DNA of 64,000 nt from Methanolobus sp. Lineage in GTDB: Archaea; Halobacteriota; Methanosarcinia; Methanosarcinales; Methanosarcinaceae. Position numbers and translations under genes: made by a program. The notes below the pieces were generated by a model. It had not been told where the DNA came from. It saw only the letters and a list, made by a program, of their open reading frames with translations, and did not search any database. This document shows positions 18,402 through 27,995 of the stretch, piece by piece (the stretch's first letter is position 1; each line of letters starts with the position of its first letter). Location: assembly GCF_016278385.1 (NCBI RefSeq), contig NZ_JADQBY010000015.1, forward strand, positions 1 through 64,000, given 5' to 3'.

Positions 18402-20432
18402 ATGGTATCTGAATTTTTAATTTATCTTGCCCCTCTTGCTGGTTTAGTTAGTTTGATATTCGCCGGTATTTTCGCGCGCAGTGTCCTCAAAGAAGGAGCT
18501 GGCTCAGAGAAAATGCAGGAAATATCAGGCGCAATCCAGGAAGGTGCAATGGCGTATTTGAATCGTCAGTATAAAACAATCGCAGTAGTAGCTATTATTC
18601 TCGCTGTACTTATCTTTGTTCTCCTTCCAGATGGAGGAAAGGTTGCACTCGGCTTCATTGTCGGTGCTATAAGTTCAGCAGCAGCAGGATATATAGGTAT
18701 GAACGTTTCCGTAAGAGCAAACGTAAGAACAGCACATGCAGCATCCAAAAGCTTGCAGAAAGCAATGTCTGTCGCGTTCCGTGGTGGAGCTGTAACAGGT
18801 CTTGCAGTAGTCGGTCTTGCACTTCTTGGTACAAGTGGTTTCTACATCCTTTACGGTGATGTGGATCTTGTAATAGGATTTGGTTTTGGTGCCAGTCTTA
18901 TCAGTCTATTTGCAAGAGTTGGCGGCGGAATCTTTACAAAGGCAGCAGATGTAGGTGCTGATCTTGTTGGTAAGATCGAAGCTGGAATTCCAGAAGATGA
19001 CCCACGTAATGCAGGTGTAATTGCTGACAACGTAGGTGACAATGTAGGTGACTGTGCTGGTATGGGTGCTGACCTCTTTGAGACATATGTAGTAACAGTT
19101 CTCGCATCAATGCTTCTTGGTTCATTTGTCCTTGAGGCATTTCCAAACGCAATTCTTTACCCGCTCATTCTCGGTTCAGTGGCAATCTTCACATCCATCA
19201 TATCCGTTTTCTTCGTAAAAGTTGGAAATGATGGCAAGATCATGAAGGCATTATACAAAGGTGTGGCAGTTTCTGCAGTCTTAAGTATCATAGCTTTCTA
19301 TTTCGTAACAGATTACCTTATGGGTGATATTAAATTCTTCTATGCAGCTATTGTTGGTATCATCATCATGGTGCTCATGGTTGTATTCACAGAATATTAC
19401 ACTTCAACATCTTTCCGTCCGGTGAAGACAATTGCAAAAGCATCCGAAACAGGTGCTGGTACAAACGTTATATCCGGTCTTGCAATTGGTTTTGAAAGCA
19501 CAGCATTTCCAGTGATGATCATTGTTATGGGTATTCTTGCTTCATACTTCATTGTAGGCGGTGTAGGTCCTGGGGCAAATCCTGCTCTTGGTATCTATGG
19601 TGTTGCAATTGCAGCAGCTGCAATGCTTTCAACCACAGGTATGATAGTCGCACTCGACTCATACGGTCCTATCACTGACAATGCTGGTGGTATTGCTGAA
19701 ATGGCTGGTATGCCTTCAAACGTCCGTAAAATCACCGATGCGCTCGATGCAGTAGGGAACACAACAAAGGCAGTTACAAAGGGATATGCAATAGGTTCAG
19801 CAGCTCTTGGTGCTCTGGCACTTTTCGCAGATTATACCCACAAGGTAGACCTTAGTAATGCAGATCTCAGTCTTAGTGATCCATTAGTTCTTGTGGGTCT
19901 ATTTATTGGTGGACTACTTCCATTCGTATTCAGTGCAATCACAATGCGTGCTGTAGGTAAAGCAGCCTTTGAGATCGTGAACGAAGTTCGTCGCCAGTTC
20001 CGTGAGATACCTGGTATCATGGAAGGAACCGGAAAGCCAGAATACGGCAAATGTGTGGACATCGTAACAGCAGCAGCTATTCGTGAAATGGCAATTCCTG
20101 GTTTCCTTGCTATTGCTACACCACTAGTAGTTGGACTTGTACTTGGTCCTGCAGCTCTTGGTGGCCTTCTCATTGGTATCATTGTATGTGGACTTTTGCT
20201 CGCACTTACAATGGATAATGGTGGTGGAGCATGGGATAATGCAAAGAAGCTTATTGAAGATGGAGAGCACGGTGGAAAAGGTTCAGAGGCTCACAAGGCA
20301 GCAGTCGTTGGTGACACTGTTGGTGACCCATTTAAGGACACATCCGGACCTGCACTCAACGCTTTGATCAAGGTCGTGAATATGGTTGCAATCCTGTTCG
20401 CATCCCTGTTCATCGGTGCAGGAATCTTCTAA
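18402..20432 (+). CDS. hppA: Membrane-bound proton-translocating pyrophosphatase (K+-independent type)
   Basis: 676 residues, about 16 helices. It couples hydrolysis of pyrophosphate to proton export. The catalytic signature [20 protein letters not shown] and the acidic box [19 protein letters not shown] bind Mg-PPi, with a second acidic site near [12 protein letters not shown] and [13 protein letters not shown]. In [10 protein letters not shown], Lys456 and Thr459 occupy the positions that separate K+-independent (Lys, Thr) from K+-dependent (Ala, Gly) enzymes, so this should be a K+-independent H+ pump. A strong GAGAGGAG precedes the ATG. The codons favour GGT and GCA, as in a highly expressed gene. 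Confidence 0.96.
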   Translation: MVSEFLIYLAPLAGLVSLIFAGIFARSVLKEGAGSEKMQEISGAIQEGAMAYLNRQYKTIAVVAIILAVLIFVLLPDGGKVALGFIVGAISSAAAGYIGMNVSVRANVRTAHAASKSLQKAMSVAFRGGAVTGLAVVGLALLGTSGFYILYGDVDLVIGFGFGASLISLFARVGGGIFTKAADVGADLVGKIEAGIPEDDPRNAGVIADNVGDNVGDCAGMGADLFETYVVTVLASMLLGSFVLEAFPNAILYPLILGSVAIFTSIISVFFVKVGNDGKIMKALYKGVAVSAVLSIIAFYFVTDYLMGDIKFFYAAIVGIIIMVLMVVFTEYYTSTSFRPVKTIAKASETGAGTNVISGLAIGFESTAFPVMIIVMGILASYFIVGGVGPGANPALGIYGVAIAAAAMLSTTGMIVALDSYGPITDNAGGIAEMAGMPSNVRKITDALDAVGNTTKAVTKGYAIGSAALGALALFADYTHKVDLSNADLSLSDPLVLVGLFIGGLLPFVFSAITMRAVGKAAFEIVNEVRRQFREIPGIMEGTGKPEYGKCVDIVTAAAIREMAIPGFLAIATPLVVGLVLGPAALGGLLIGIIVCGLLLALTMDNGGGAWDNAKKLIEDGEHGGKGSEAHKAAVVGDTVGDPFKDTSGPALNALIKVVNMVAILFASLFIGAGIF

Positions 20433-20450
20433 AGCAAATAACAAATTCTA

Positions 20451-20485
20451 TTTCCGGCTTTTGCCGGAAATCCTTTCTATTTTTT
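20451..20485 (+). terminator. Hairpin terminator after hppA
   Basis: An 8-bp stem TTTCCGGC / GCCGGAAA with a TTTT loop starts 18 bases after the stop codon and is followed by a pyrimidine-rich tract ending in TTTTT. It is the clearest intrinsic-type terminator in the window. Confidence 0.75.
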
Positions 20486-20627
20486 GAGTAGCTTCATCTG
20501 CAGTTTTTACTCTGCAGTATCAAGAAATATGTGTTATTCTATTTTGTAAACTAAAAGTACAGTATAGTATGGACTACGGAATCTAGCATCTTATTCTTTC
20601 AGAAAGGTTGCAGGATGAAAGAATCTT

Positions 20628-20661
20628 TAAAAATAAAAGAAAATAGAATCTGCTTGCAGAT
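20628..20661 (-). terminator. Terminator of the PLDc_N-type gene
   Basis: On the minus strand, ATCTGC-AA-GCAGAT forms a 6-bp hairpin just past the stop codon and runs into a U-rich tract. It converges with transcription from hppA. Confidence 0.55.
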
Positions 20662-20663
20662 CC

Positions 20664-20843
20664 TTATTTTCTTCCAAGGAAGTAGTAAGCTACAGCACCC
20701 AGGATACCAAAAATAAATGCAACAACTATCCAGAGCACTTTCTTTATTGGTTCAAGGCCCTTATTGCGGGTCATAATATCGTAGATTACCCAGATAAAAG
20801 ATACCAGGGTGAGCAATCCCCATAAGTTATATAACAACGACAT
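20664..20843 (-). CDS. Small two-helix membrane protein, PLDc_N-like
   Basis: 59 residues, just under common length filters. Two hydrophobic helices (LLTLVSFIWVIYDIM and VLWIVVAFIFGILGAVAYYF) are joined by a short charged loop, and the chain ends GRK. The YDIMTRNKGLEPIKKVLWIV and GAVAYYFLGR patterns match the phospholipase-D-nuclease N-terminal (PLDc_N) domain found as stand-alone membrane proteins in archaea. GAGGTG lies about 6 bases before the ATG and a terminator follows. The role is unknown. Confidence 0.75.
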   Translation of the reverse strand: MSLLYNLWGLLTLVSFIWVIYDIMTRNKGLEPIKKVLWIVVAFIFGILGAVAYYFLGRK

Positions 20844-21063
20844 ATTTTACACCTCTAAAAAATAGAGTTTGTACTACATATATATTTATCTGAGAGTTTA
20901 AACTGCATGTCACATATCATAGTCCACTATGCTAATACACCTGTGTGGTAAGTATAATTAAAAGCATTTCAGTCATCATTCTCTGTTTAACCATGCTTCT
21001 TGGCAATCTTCTGCAAGAACTAATACGAACAGGTTAAAAATCAAGAATATCAGAAAAAACGTT

Positions 21064-21150
21064 TTGCACGGGTGGTTGGGTTTAATGAATTTGGGGAGTG
21101 GGGTTTAGTGTGGGAGTGGGTTTTGTGTATGAAAAGAGCCAACCGTGCAA
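21064..21150. repeat. G-tract cluster enclosed by an 8-bp inverted repeat
   Basis: The arms TTGCACGG (21064-21071) and CCGTGCAA (21143-21150) enclose a plus-strand segment with six runs of three or four G. Four of them (21093-21096, 21100-21103, 21112-21114, 21118-21120) are close enough for an intramolecular G-quadruplex. It lies in the 475-base gap between the PLDc_N-type gene and the next gene, in otherwise AT-rich DNA. Confidence 0.6.
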
Positions 21151-21318
21151 GAACAAAGTGAAAAGTACATTATGGTATTTAAAAGTTATGATTTTGTTCT
21201 GCGTTTGCTGAAGTTGATCAGTTCAAGGTACATTATTATTCTTTCCTTATGTTTATCTTATGGGATGAAAATAAATAAGAGTGCTACATAGAAAGGCAAT
21301 ATACCTGGAGTTATAATA

Positions 21319-22227
21319 ATGGTTGAGGACATCGGAACGGTTATTAGCAAAGGTTTTGATACCTGGATAAAGAATCTTAATATATGTGTTCCCTTTATAC
21401 TAGAAATGATAACAGCAATTGCATTCTTTGTTTTTGCACTGCTCGTTTTTACACTGGTATTCATTGTTCCAATGATTTCAGAGCAAAATATTGATCCTGA
21501 AAGTATATCCCCGGAAGAAATGCTGAACATGTTCTCTAGTGTATTTTCGGAAAGTATGTTATTGTTGATCATTGTAGGGATTGTTCTTCTCATGCTCTAT
21601 ATGCTTGTACAGTCATTCTTTGCGGCCGGAGCCATAGGAATGGCAAAAGTAGCTTTAGAAAAAGGACATACAACTCTCAGTGACATGTTCCGTGCAGGCA
21701 GGGATAATTTTCTTAATCTTTTCCTCGTAAATATACTTGTCTCCATGCTGGCGATTGCAGGACTTATATTCCTTGTTCCTGGTATCATCTCAATAGGTGA
21801 CATCAGTCTTTTCCTGTCAAATCCTGACAGTGAGGCTGCAGGTGTTGCAGCATTGATAATAGGCATGCTGGTATGGGCACTATACATAATAGGCCTGAGT
21901 ATTATCTTTTTCCTTGTGGATTATGCCCTTGTAGTTGATGGTCTTGATCCCATCAGTGCAATAGAAAAAGGTATCTCTGTTTTCAAGCATAACATCTTTT
22001 CAGTTTTTATCATGTGGCTTCTGGTGGTCGTAATTAGTGCATTTCTGACTCTAATAGGGGAAGCGACATCTTATGTGGATGTAGTAGCCCAGACGTGGTC
22101 ATTTGTTGAATTCATCCTGAGTACAATAGTGATACAGCCACTGATTACCGTTTTACTGACACGTTTTTATCTCACCAGAACAGAAAAGAAACTCTATTCT
22201 TTTGATGACTACATTCTTGACTACTGA
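21319..22227 (+). CDS. Multi-pass membrane protein (DUF4013/GPDPase-membrane-domain-like)
   Basis: 302 residues with about six long hydrophobic segments and amphipathic stretches between them. The pattern VEDIGTVISKGFDTWIKNLNI at the start and DYALVVDGLDPISAIEKGISVFK in the middle are typical of the archaeal DUF4013/DUF7847-type proteins, in which such cytoplasmic helices recur between membrane pairs. There is no catalytic residue set, and its role is unknown (membrane organisation or transport of small molecules has been suggested for relatives). The stop overlaps by 7 bases the stop of the convergent thiolase gene. Confidence 0.68.
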   Translation: MVEDIGTVISKGFDTWIKNLNICVPFILEMITAIAFFVFALLVFTLVFIVPMISEQNIDPESISPEEMLNMFSSVFSESMLLLIIVGIVLLMLYMLVQSFFAAGAIGMAKVALEKGHTTLSDMFRAGRDNFLNLFLVNILVSMLAIAGLIFLVPGIISIGDISLFLSNPDSEAAGVAALIIGMLVWALYIIGLSIIFFLVDYALVVDGLDPISAIEKGISVFKHNIFSVFIMWLLVVVISAFLTLIGEATSYVDVVAQTWSFVEFILSTIVIQPLITVLLTRFYLTRTEKKLYSFDDYILDY

Positions 22228-23138
22228 TTTCTTTTGAGAAGTTTGCAGGCCTGGCATACATCTTCTGTACATGCCTGTCCGCATATGCGACACTGTGAAA
22301 GTCCTTCCTGTGGAAATTCACGTCCAAGAATGCCCGATATCTTATCAAAACCACTCAAAAGGGCATATTTTGTGCCAGGATGCCGGACTTCAAAATCGTT
22401 GAGCATGACTCTAATTTCTCTTCTCATTGCTTCATGGGCGTATGGACATCCTCCAAAACCCAATGGAAGGTCGTGCAGGTAAGCATAGAGTGCAACCTCT
22501 TTTTCCGGGATATGCCTGAGTGGTTTCATTCTCAGCACAAGTCCTTCCAGTTCTTTGGGAGGAGCAAGTCTTACCATGCGTGAAACATCACCTTTCAGGT
22601 GATTCAGAAGAAGTGTCTGTGCTTCGTCGTCAAGATTATGTCCGATAGCCAGTTTTGTCGCACCGACTTCCAGTGCAATCTTGTTGAGCAATGATTTGCG
22701 AAGAACACCACAGTAGCTGCAAGCACCCTTCTCTCTCTGTTGCGGTGCTATCTCGTCCATGGTGGTATCATATTCTTCCTTAAATGAACGGACGATGTGC
22801 CTTATACCAAGTTTTTCAGTCAGTTCTTTTGCGGACTCTATAGTATCAGGGCGATATCCTTCGATACCCTCATCAATGGAAATACCCACCAATTCGATAT
22901 CCGGTCTTTTACCGAATATCTGGTGCAATATGTGGAGGGTGGTACTGCTATCCTTACCACCACTCAGGCCCACTGCAATTATCTCATTCCTTTTGACGCT
23001 GTAATGTTTCCTTATTGTAAGCTTAATCTTACGTTCAACGTCTTCGATGAAGTGCTTTCTGCACAGGTGCATGCCGGAGTATTTCTGAAAAATAATGGCG
23101 TTATTGTTACATTTGTTGCATTTAATCGTTTTTGTATC
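22221..23138 (-). CDS. tRNA 2-thiolation protein, Ncs6/TtuA family
   Basis: 305 residues. It activates a uridine of tRNA with ATP and transfers sulfur to make 2-thiouridine. The PP-loop SGGKDSSTTLHIL binds ATP. A zinc ribbon opens the protein (CNKCNNNAIIF and HLCRKHF), another closes it (CRICGQACTEDVCQAC), and CSYCGVLRK with the later Cys in GFGGCPYAHEA supplies the catalytic iron-sulfur cluster ligands. The start at MDTKTIKC begins with the ribbon; the frame is open 16 codons further. Whether the target is U34 (Ncs6) or U54 (TtuA) cannot be decided by eye. It is divergent from the TctA-like gene. Confidence 0.88.
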   Translation of the reverse strand, partial: DTKTIKCNKCNNNAIIFQKYSGMHLCRKHFIEDVERKIKLTIRKHYSVKRNEIIAVGLSGGKDSSTTLHILHQIFGKRPDIELVGISIDEGIEGYRPDTIESAKELTEKLGIRHIVRSFKEEYDTTMDEIAPQQREKGACSYCGVLRKSLLNKIALEVGATKLAIGHNLDDEAQTLLLNHLKGDVSRMVRLAPPKELEGLVLRMKPLRHIPEKEVALYAYLHDLPLGFGGCPYAHEAMRREIRVMLNDFEVRHPGTKYALLSGFDKISGILGREFPQEGLSQCRICGQACTEDVCQACKLLKRNQ

Positions 23139-23288
23139 CATTCCTGTAAGGACATGGAATCTTAATATATAAATTTGTCCTGGCAAATTAAAGTATACGA
23201 ATTATTACGATACATTTATTTTAAAATCAAAAAGCAAAAGTTAAATACTAATCACATATTTTTATGCAAAACGTAAAGGAAAACGATA

Positions 23289-24632
23289 ATGAGTATACTT
23301 ACCGATGTTCCCCTGTGGACATTTCTGGTATCAGTGCTTGCTGGCTATATTTTAGGAGTCGTCTCAGGTCTGGTACCGGGCATCCATACCAACAATTTTG
23401 CATTGATATTACTTGCATTCTCTCCTTTTCTTTCAGAAAAAGGATTACCTGTTGTCTGTGTTGCATCCATGATACTGGCAAATTCCATATCTCATACGTT
23501 CCACGACATAATTCCATCTATTTTTCTTGGAGCACCCGGCGAAGATACGGCACTGGCAGTCCTTCCCGGTCACACTTTGCTACTTGAAGGACATGGTCCA
23601 CAGGCTGTTCGCCTCTCGGCTCTGGGAAGTGCGGGTTCAGTGGTTTTATCAATGCTCACTGTTATCCCACTTTCACTTATATTTGTGAAAAGTTATACTC
23701 TCATCCAGGAAAACATGGCTTATATTCTCATCTTTGTGATACTTTTGATGGTCATGACAGAAAAAGGTGAATATTATCCTGGGGAAGGACGGCAAAAAGT
23801 ATGGAGAAAAAGAGCTTTTGCAATTTTACTAATTGGTATGAGCGGTCTTTTAGGCATATTTGCATTCAGGATGGAGTACATGTCAGTTCCCTTAGTTGAC
23901 TGGGGGCAGGGGTCAATACTATTGCCACTGCTAAGTGGACTCTTTGGTGCATCTCAGCTTATAGTAAGTCTTTTCTCAGATCCTGTTATTCCTGCACAAT
24001 ATGATTCAAAACTGGACCTTGAAAAAAGAAGGATGATCAGAGGAGTATTCACCGGAAGCATCTGTGGTTCTATTGTAGCATGGCTACCGGGTATTTCTTC
24101 ATCAATAGCAACAGTCTTTGCCCGTCTTTTTGTTAAGCAGGAAGAAATGGGCAAAAAAAGTGGATACAAAAACGATGAGGCTTTTCTGAGCTCGTCAAAA
24201 GAGTTCATTGTATCCATTTCAGGTGTTAATACAAGTAATGCAATATTTGGTTTAATGGCACTTGCATTCATCGGAAAAACAAGAAGTGGTGCAATGGTAG
24301 CTATAAATGAACTGATGAACGGTATCTCTCTGGAATTTTCACTTGTATTACTATTTTTGTGTGCAATACTACTGACATCATTGCTATCATACTTCTCTAC
24401 TATATATCTTGGTGATAACATCCATAATGTGCTGGAAAAAATAAATTATCCCAAACTTTGCTACAGTATTATCTTTTTCCTTGCAGTCATGGTATTGCTG
24501 TCAACAGGAATATTTGGTTTGCTGATATTTATCATATCGATTCCCATAGGAATGCTTGCACCGTTTCTGGGTATAAAAAAGAGCCATGCAATGGGCGTGA
24601 TATTGCTACCTGTAATCCTGTATTTTATCTAG
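23289..24632 (+). CDS. TctA-like (DUF112) membrane permease
   Basis: 447 residues with about 11-12 hydrophobic segments. The motif GLVPGIHTNNFALILLAFSP near the N-terminus, and its partial repeat LPGISSSIATVFARLF in the second half, mark the tripartite tricarboxylate transporter permease (TctA/DUF112) family, archaeal branch. No TctB or TctC gene is nearby, so it may work alone or on another substrate. AAAGGA lies 8 bases before the ATG. Confidence 0.8.
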   Translation: MSILTDVPLWTFLVSVLAGYILGVVSGLVPGIHTNNFALILLAFSPFLSEKGLPVVCVASMILANSISHTFHDIIPSIFLGAPGEDTALAVLPGHTLLLEGHGPQAVRLSALGSAGSVVLSMLTVIPLSLIFVKSYTLIQENMAYILIFVILLMVMTEKGEYYPGEGRQKVWRKRAFAILLIGMSGLLGIFAFRMEYMSVPLVDWGQGSILLPLLSGLFGASQLIVSLFSDPVIPAQYDSKLDLEKRRMIRGVFTGSICGSIVAWLPGISSSIATVFARLFVKQEEMGKKSGYKNDEAFLSSSKEFIVSISGVNTSNAIFGLMALAFIGKTRSGAMVAINELMNGISLEFSLVLLFLCAILLTSLLSYFSTIYLGDNIHNVLEKINYPKLCYSIIFFLAVMVLLSTGIFGLLIFIISIPIGMLAPFLGIKKSHAMGVILLPVILYFI

Positions 24633-24750
24633 CTTGTTCAAGGTTGATATCATTATAAAAACAAGCAGTGAGGAGTAGTAACAGAATAAGGATCCCTGAA
24701 GGCATTACAGATTTATCGATAATACATAAAAAGTGATTACAAAATATAGC

Positions 24751-25811
24751 TTAATGATTAGGTGGCTCTAAATATATCCTTAGAATATCTTTCATGTTAT
24801 CAACAGTCATAGGCTTAAATATATATTCTGAAAAACCGGATTTCAAGTAGAATTCCCTGTCGTCATTTCCTCTATAAGAAGCGGTGATTGCTATTACAGG
24901 TATACTTGAATTTAATGGTATTTCAAATATAAAAATACTGCCTTTTCCAAGTTCACTTTCAATCCGGATATGACCACCATGCATCTCGATCCGTTTTTTA
25001 ACCAGAGCCAGACCAAGTCCTGTACCATCAATCTTTCTTGAGATGGATCCGTCCATCTGTACAAACGGTTCAAATATCCTTTCGATATTTTCGTTTTCTA
25101 TACCGATGCCAGTATCATGTACTAAAAACAGGACGACGTTATTATCTCTTTTTACTTCTACATTTATCGAGCCTTCGTCGTGTGTGAACTTGATTGCATT
25201 TTCAACAAGATTATACAATATGTTCTTCAACTTTTCCCTATCTGCAACGATATCTTCAATGCCCTGATCAATTTGAGAAGTAATTTTAACGTCTTTCTTT
25301 GCTGCCTTTGTTAAAAGAACATTCCTTGTTTCGTATATTAGATCCCCTATATTGATTGATTGCAGTTGAAGGGAGCCATAAATCCATTTTCTATATTTGT
25401 AAAATCGAGTATTCGGTTGACTATAGTTAGAAGGTCCTGTCCACTTTGATTTATGCATTTGATATGCTCTTTAAATGTATTTTCATCTTTTTCATTGCCA
25501 TCACAGAGCAGCAAATCAGAAAAGCCGATTGCTGCAGTTAGCGGCGTTCTGAGTTCATGAGTGACGTTCTTTAGCATCTCACTTTTCAAGCGGTTAGACT
25601 CATCTGCAGCAGCCTTTGCGTACAAAAGAACTTCTTCTGCTTTCACCCATGGTGTGATGTCTACTTGTGTTCCTATCAGATGATGTGGCTTACCACTTTC
25701 ATCAATTTCTGTAGCCTTTCCTTTTATTGACACCCACACCCAATCTCATGATATGTGTTTCATTCTTAATTTGATATGTAGTGGTTCCAACAAATTATTA
25801 CACTTTCCGTT
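24751..25811 (-). pseudogene. PAS histidine kinase remnant with half a receiver domain
   Basis: Read on the minus strand: the end of a PAS_3 fold (HIKLRMKHIS, TGA at 25746-25748, then DWVWVSIKGKATEIDESGK), HisKA with VTHELRTPL, a frame change at 25351-25362, HATPase (NLVENAIKF, DTGIGIE, GTGLGLALV), and then straight into the second half of a receiver domain (IPVIAITASYRGND, EYIFKPM). The first half of the receiver, with its phospho-Asp, is missing. The frame change lies exactly on (CAAT)3; a fourth copy would restore NQSINIGDL. Stop, frameshift and internal deletion together point to decay. Confidence 0.75.
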
Positions 25812-25979
25812 TTAGTGATGGAACACCTAATACTGTGATTTCTATAGATGAAGGGGAGACAACTTATCTGGATGACTATATTTGAAAGTTATCCAGTTAA
25901 TTCTTGAAAAAAGGAATCGATTGTTTTCTGAAAATGTATTTGATACTACAATTTCACCTTACATTCAAGTATCTCAGTA

Positions 25980-26324
25980 TTATCGTGTGAATAAACAGGA
26001 GAGCAATCTAAACTCGTCGTCTCCTATATTTTTGATATTGTGGGGAGTTCCGGGGTGAATGCAGATGGATTCTCCTTCTTCGACTAAAATTGATTCTTTC
26101 CCAAGTGTCATCATACCACAGCCCGATAAAATGCGATATATCTCTTCTGTGACTTTGTGTCGATGTAAAAGTGTTGTACTTCCTGCAGGTACCGTGGCAT
26201 CAGCAAGACTCTGAGCCGCGTTACCATGCACAAGAGAATGTATTAGTTTCCTGATGGATGAACCATCTGTTGTGATGTAGGCTTCTACCATCTTGCAGGA
26301 AGTACTGATCATCATGGAGATCAT
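25980..26324 (-). CDS. Cupin-domain protein
   Basis: 114 residues. A single cupin barrel: motif 1 is LLHRHKVTEEIYRILSGCG with the His-x-His-like HRH and Glu, and motif 2 is IHPGTPHNIKN. The ligands look intact, so a metal-bound cupin is likely. ATG overlaps the stop of the upstream CooC-type gene by 4 bases, so the two are probably translated together. An internal Met (MVEAYITT) could also be the start. Substrate unknown. Confidence 0.8.
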   Translation of the reverse strand: MISMMISTSCKMVEAYITTDGSSIRKLIHSLVHGNAAQSLADATVPAGSTTLLHRHKVTEEIYRILSGCGMMTLGKESILVEEGESICIHPGTPHNIKNIGDDEFRLLSCLFTR

Positions 26325-27097
26325 ATTTTTTCTTCTTTCTCAAAACCTGCTATCATTTCAAGCATCTTATCCTTGATATCAGTTACAGAGTCAACCCACT
26401 TGCCTCCGACATCAATTGGTGCGAGTCCATTGAAGTCAGCTTCCATAAGATCAGGATCGTATGGAATTTCTCCCAGTACGAGAATGCCAAGTTCTTCAAG
26501 TTTTGGTTTAATATTTGCGGAAGTTCCTTTATTAATAATTGCAGCAAGATGTTTTACATCAATACCTTCGGAAAGTTGTTTGATCCTCTGGGCAGTTTCA
26601 ATTGAACGCATTCCCGGTTCAACAACCACTATCATAAGATCTATTCCACGGGTAGTTCCTCTTCCAAGATGCTCAATTCCTGCTTCCATATCCAGTATCA
26701 CAGCACTGGAATCTTTTAGCACCACATGGCGCAAAAAAGCTTTCAAGAACGCTGAAGCAGGACACATGCAGCCACTTCCGCCTCTCTCTATAGTTCCCAT
26801 AACGAGCATTTTGACATTGTCAGGGCCAACAACACCGAACTTATCCACAATGTCATCGACCTTCGGGTTGAACTTGAACATGCCTCCCTTTTCTCCTGCT
26901 CTCTCTTCAATGAGATCCTGATAGTCAGTAAGTGGTGCGGGGGCTTTTTCTATACCCAAGGAAGAAGCAAGATTCATATCAGCATCGGCATCAATGGCAA
27001 GCACATCATACCCATCCCTTGCCAGCATTCTTGCAAGAGTTCCGGAAAATGTTGTCTTGCCTACTCCACCTTTCCCTGTGACTGCAATTTTAACCAT
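26321..27097 (-). CDS. cooC: CooC-type nickel-insertion ATPase
   Basis: 258 residues from MVKIAVTGKGG. It is a SIMIBI-class P-loop ATPase that loads nickel into carbon monoxide dehydrogenase. The deviant Walker A GKGGVGKTT, the switch DADADMNLASSLG and the metal-binding pair GSGCMCP (CxC) are the family hallmarks, with DMEAGIEHLGRGT as the Walker-B region. CO dehydrogenase/acetyl-CoA synthase is central in Methanosarcinales, so the role fits, although no cdh gene lies in the window. The frame is open 16 codons upstream and would then overlap the lipoprotein stop by 4 bases. Confidence 0.85.
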   Translation of the reverse strand: MVKIAVTGKGGVGKTTFSGTLARMLARDGYDVLAIDADADMNLASSLGIEKAPAPLTDYQDLIEERAGEKGGMFKFNPKVDDIVDKFGVVGPDNVKMLVMGTIERGGSGCMCPASAFLKAFLRHVVLKDSSAVILDMEAGIEHLGRGTTRGIDLMIVVVEPGMRSIETAQRIKQLSEGIDVKHLAAIINKGTSANIKPKLEELGILVLGEIPYDPDLMEADFNGLAPIDVGGKWVDSVTDIKDKMLEMIAGFEKEEKI

Positions 27098-27141
27098 GCT
27101 CAGAACTGAGAATTTATGTGAATTATATCTTCCGGTTGCAC

Positions 27142-27867
27142 TCATTCTATAGTACGTACAAGTTCCAGCATTTCATCCAGTTCACTTTCTCCGTCTATTG
27201 AGAACAGTGTGTCATTTATCGGCCAGACTTCAATACGGTATTCCCCATCCGGGACAAGTCCCATAACAATGGTGCTGGTATCTTCATTTTCAAATGCAGT
27301 GACAAAACCCAGCATTCTCATTCCCGAATCAGTAGAGTTACCTGATGCTGAGAATATCTTCACCATCGTTTCAGTCCCGTCTGCCAGTATAAGGTTTCTC
27401 GAAGTTTTTTCCTGAAGGTTTTCAATATCACTGCCATCCTCTATTTCATCGATCTTCTTTTCCATTATTTTGGATACAAGTCCTGTTGGAAGTTTAGCTC
27501 CGGAGGGCAAAGACAGGCGGTATGTGATTATCTGTGCGCTCAGGTTTTCTGGTATTGGTATGGAAAGAGGCAGCTTGTTAGATTCCTGGAAATCACTTAC
27601 CTGTTTACTTATATCCTCGCTCAGTCTATCATTATGATATTTTACAGTCGTGGAATTGAGAACTATACTTGTTGAATCAGTAACTGTTTGCTCTAATGAA
27701 TTTTCTTCGATGGATACCTCTGACCATCCATAAGCCAACAGTGCATTATCATCGATAACTGCGGGACTTGCCTGTGGAGTTTCAAGGCATCCAGAACTCA
27801 GGGAAATTATGAATAATAGTGAAATTAATAAATAAATATTCTTTATATTCAAAACCAAAAGTATCAC
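27142..27867 (-). CDS. Archaeal lipoprotein of unknown function
   Basis: 241 residues. The signal peptide NIYLLISLLFIISLSSGC ends in a lipobox, with the lipid Cys at about residue 27. The mature part has a Thr/Ser-rich start, a long beta-rich core (AQIITYRLSLPSGAKLP) and a GEYRIEVWPIND stretch near the end, much like the DUF6517-type lipoproteins of methanogens and haloarchaea. It is the first gene of a three-gene minus-strand run with cooC and the cupin. Its own start is weakly marked, but it includes the whole signal peptide. Confidence 0.72.
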   Translation of the reverse strand: MILLVLNIKNIYLLISLLFIISLSSGCLETPQASPAVIDDNALLAYGWSEVSIEENSLEQTVTDSTSIVLNSTTVKYHNDRLSEDISKQVSDFQESNKLPLSIPIPENLSAQIITYRLSLPSGAKLPTGLVSKIMEKKIDEIEDGSDIENLQEKTSRNLILADGTETMVKIFSASGNSTDSGMRMLGFVTAFENEDTSTIVMGLVPDGEYRIEVWPINDTLFSIDGESELDEMLELVRTIE

Positions 27868-27995
27868 CTGAATCTACTATGATTCTATTTATATATATAT
27901 TAAAGCACTTGTTGTTAACGATTGTTGGTTCCCCTTCTTTTTTTAGATATAAAAATCATATAGTTTATATTGTTGATGTTCAATAACTCCTATTG

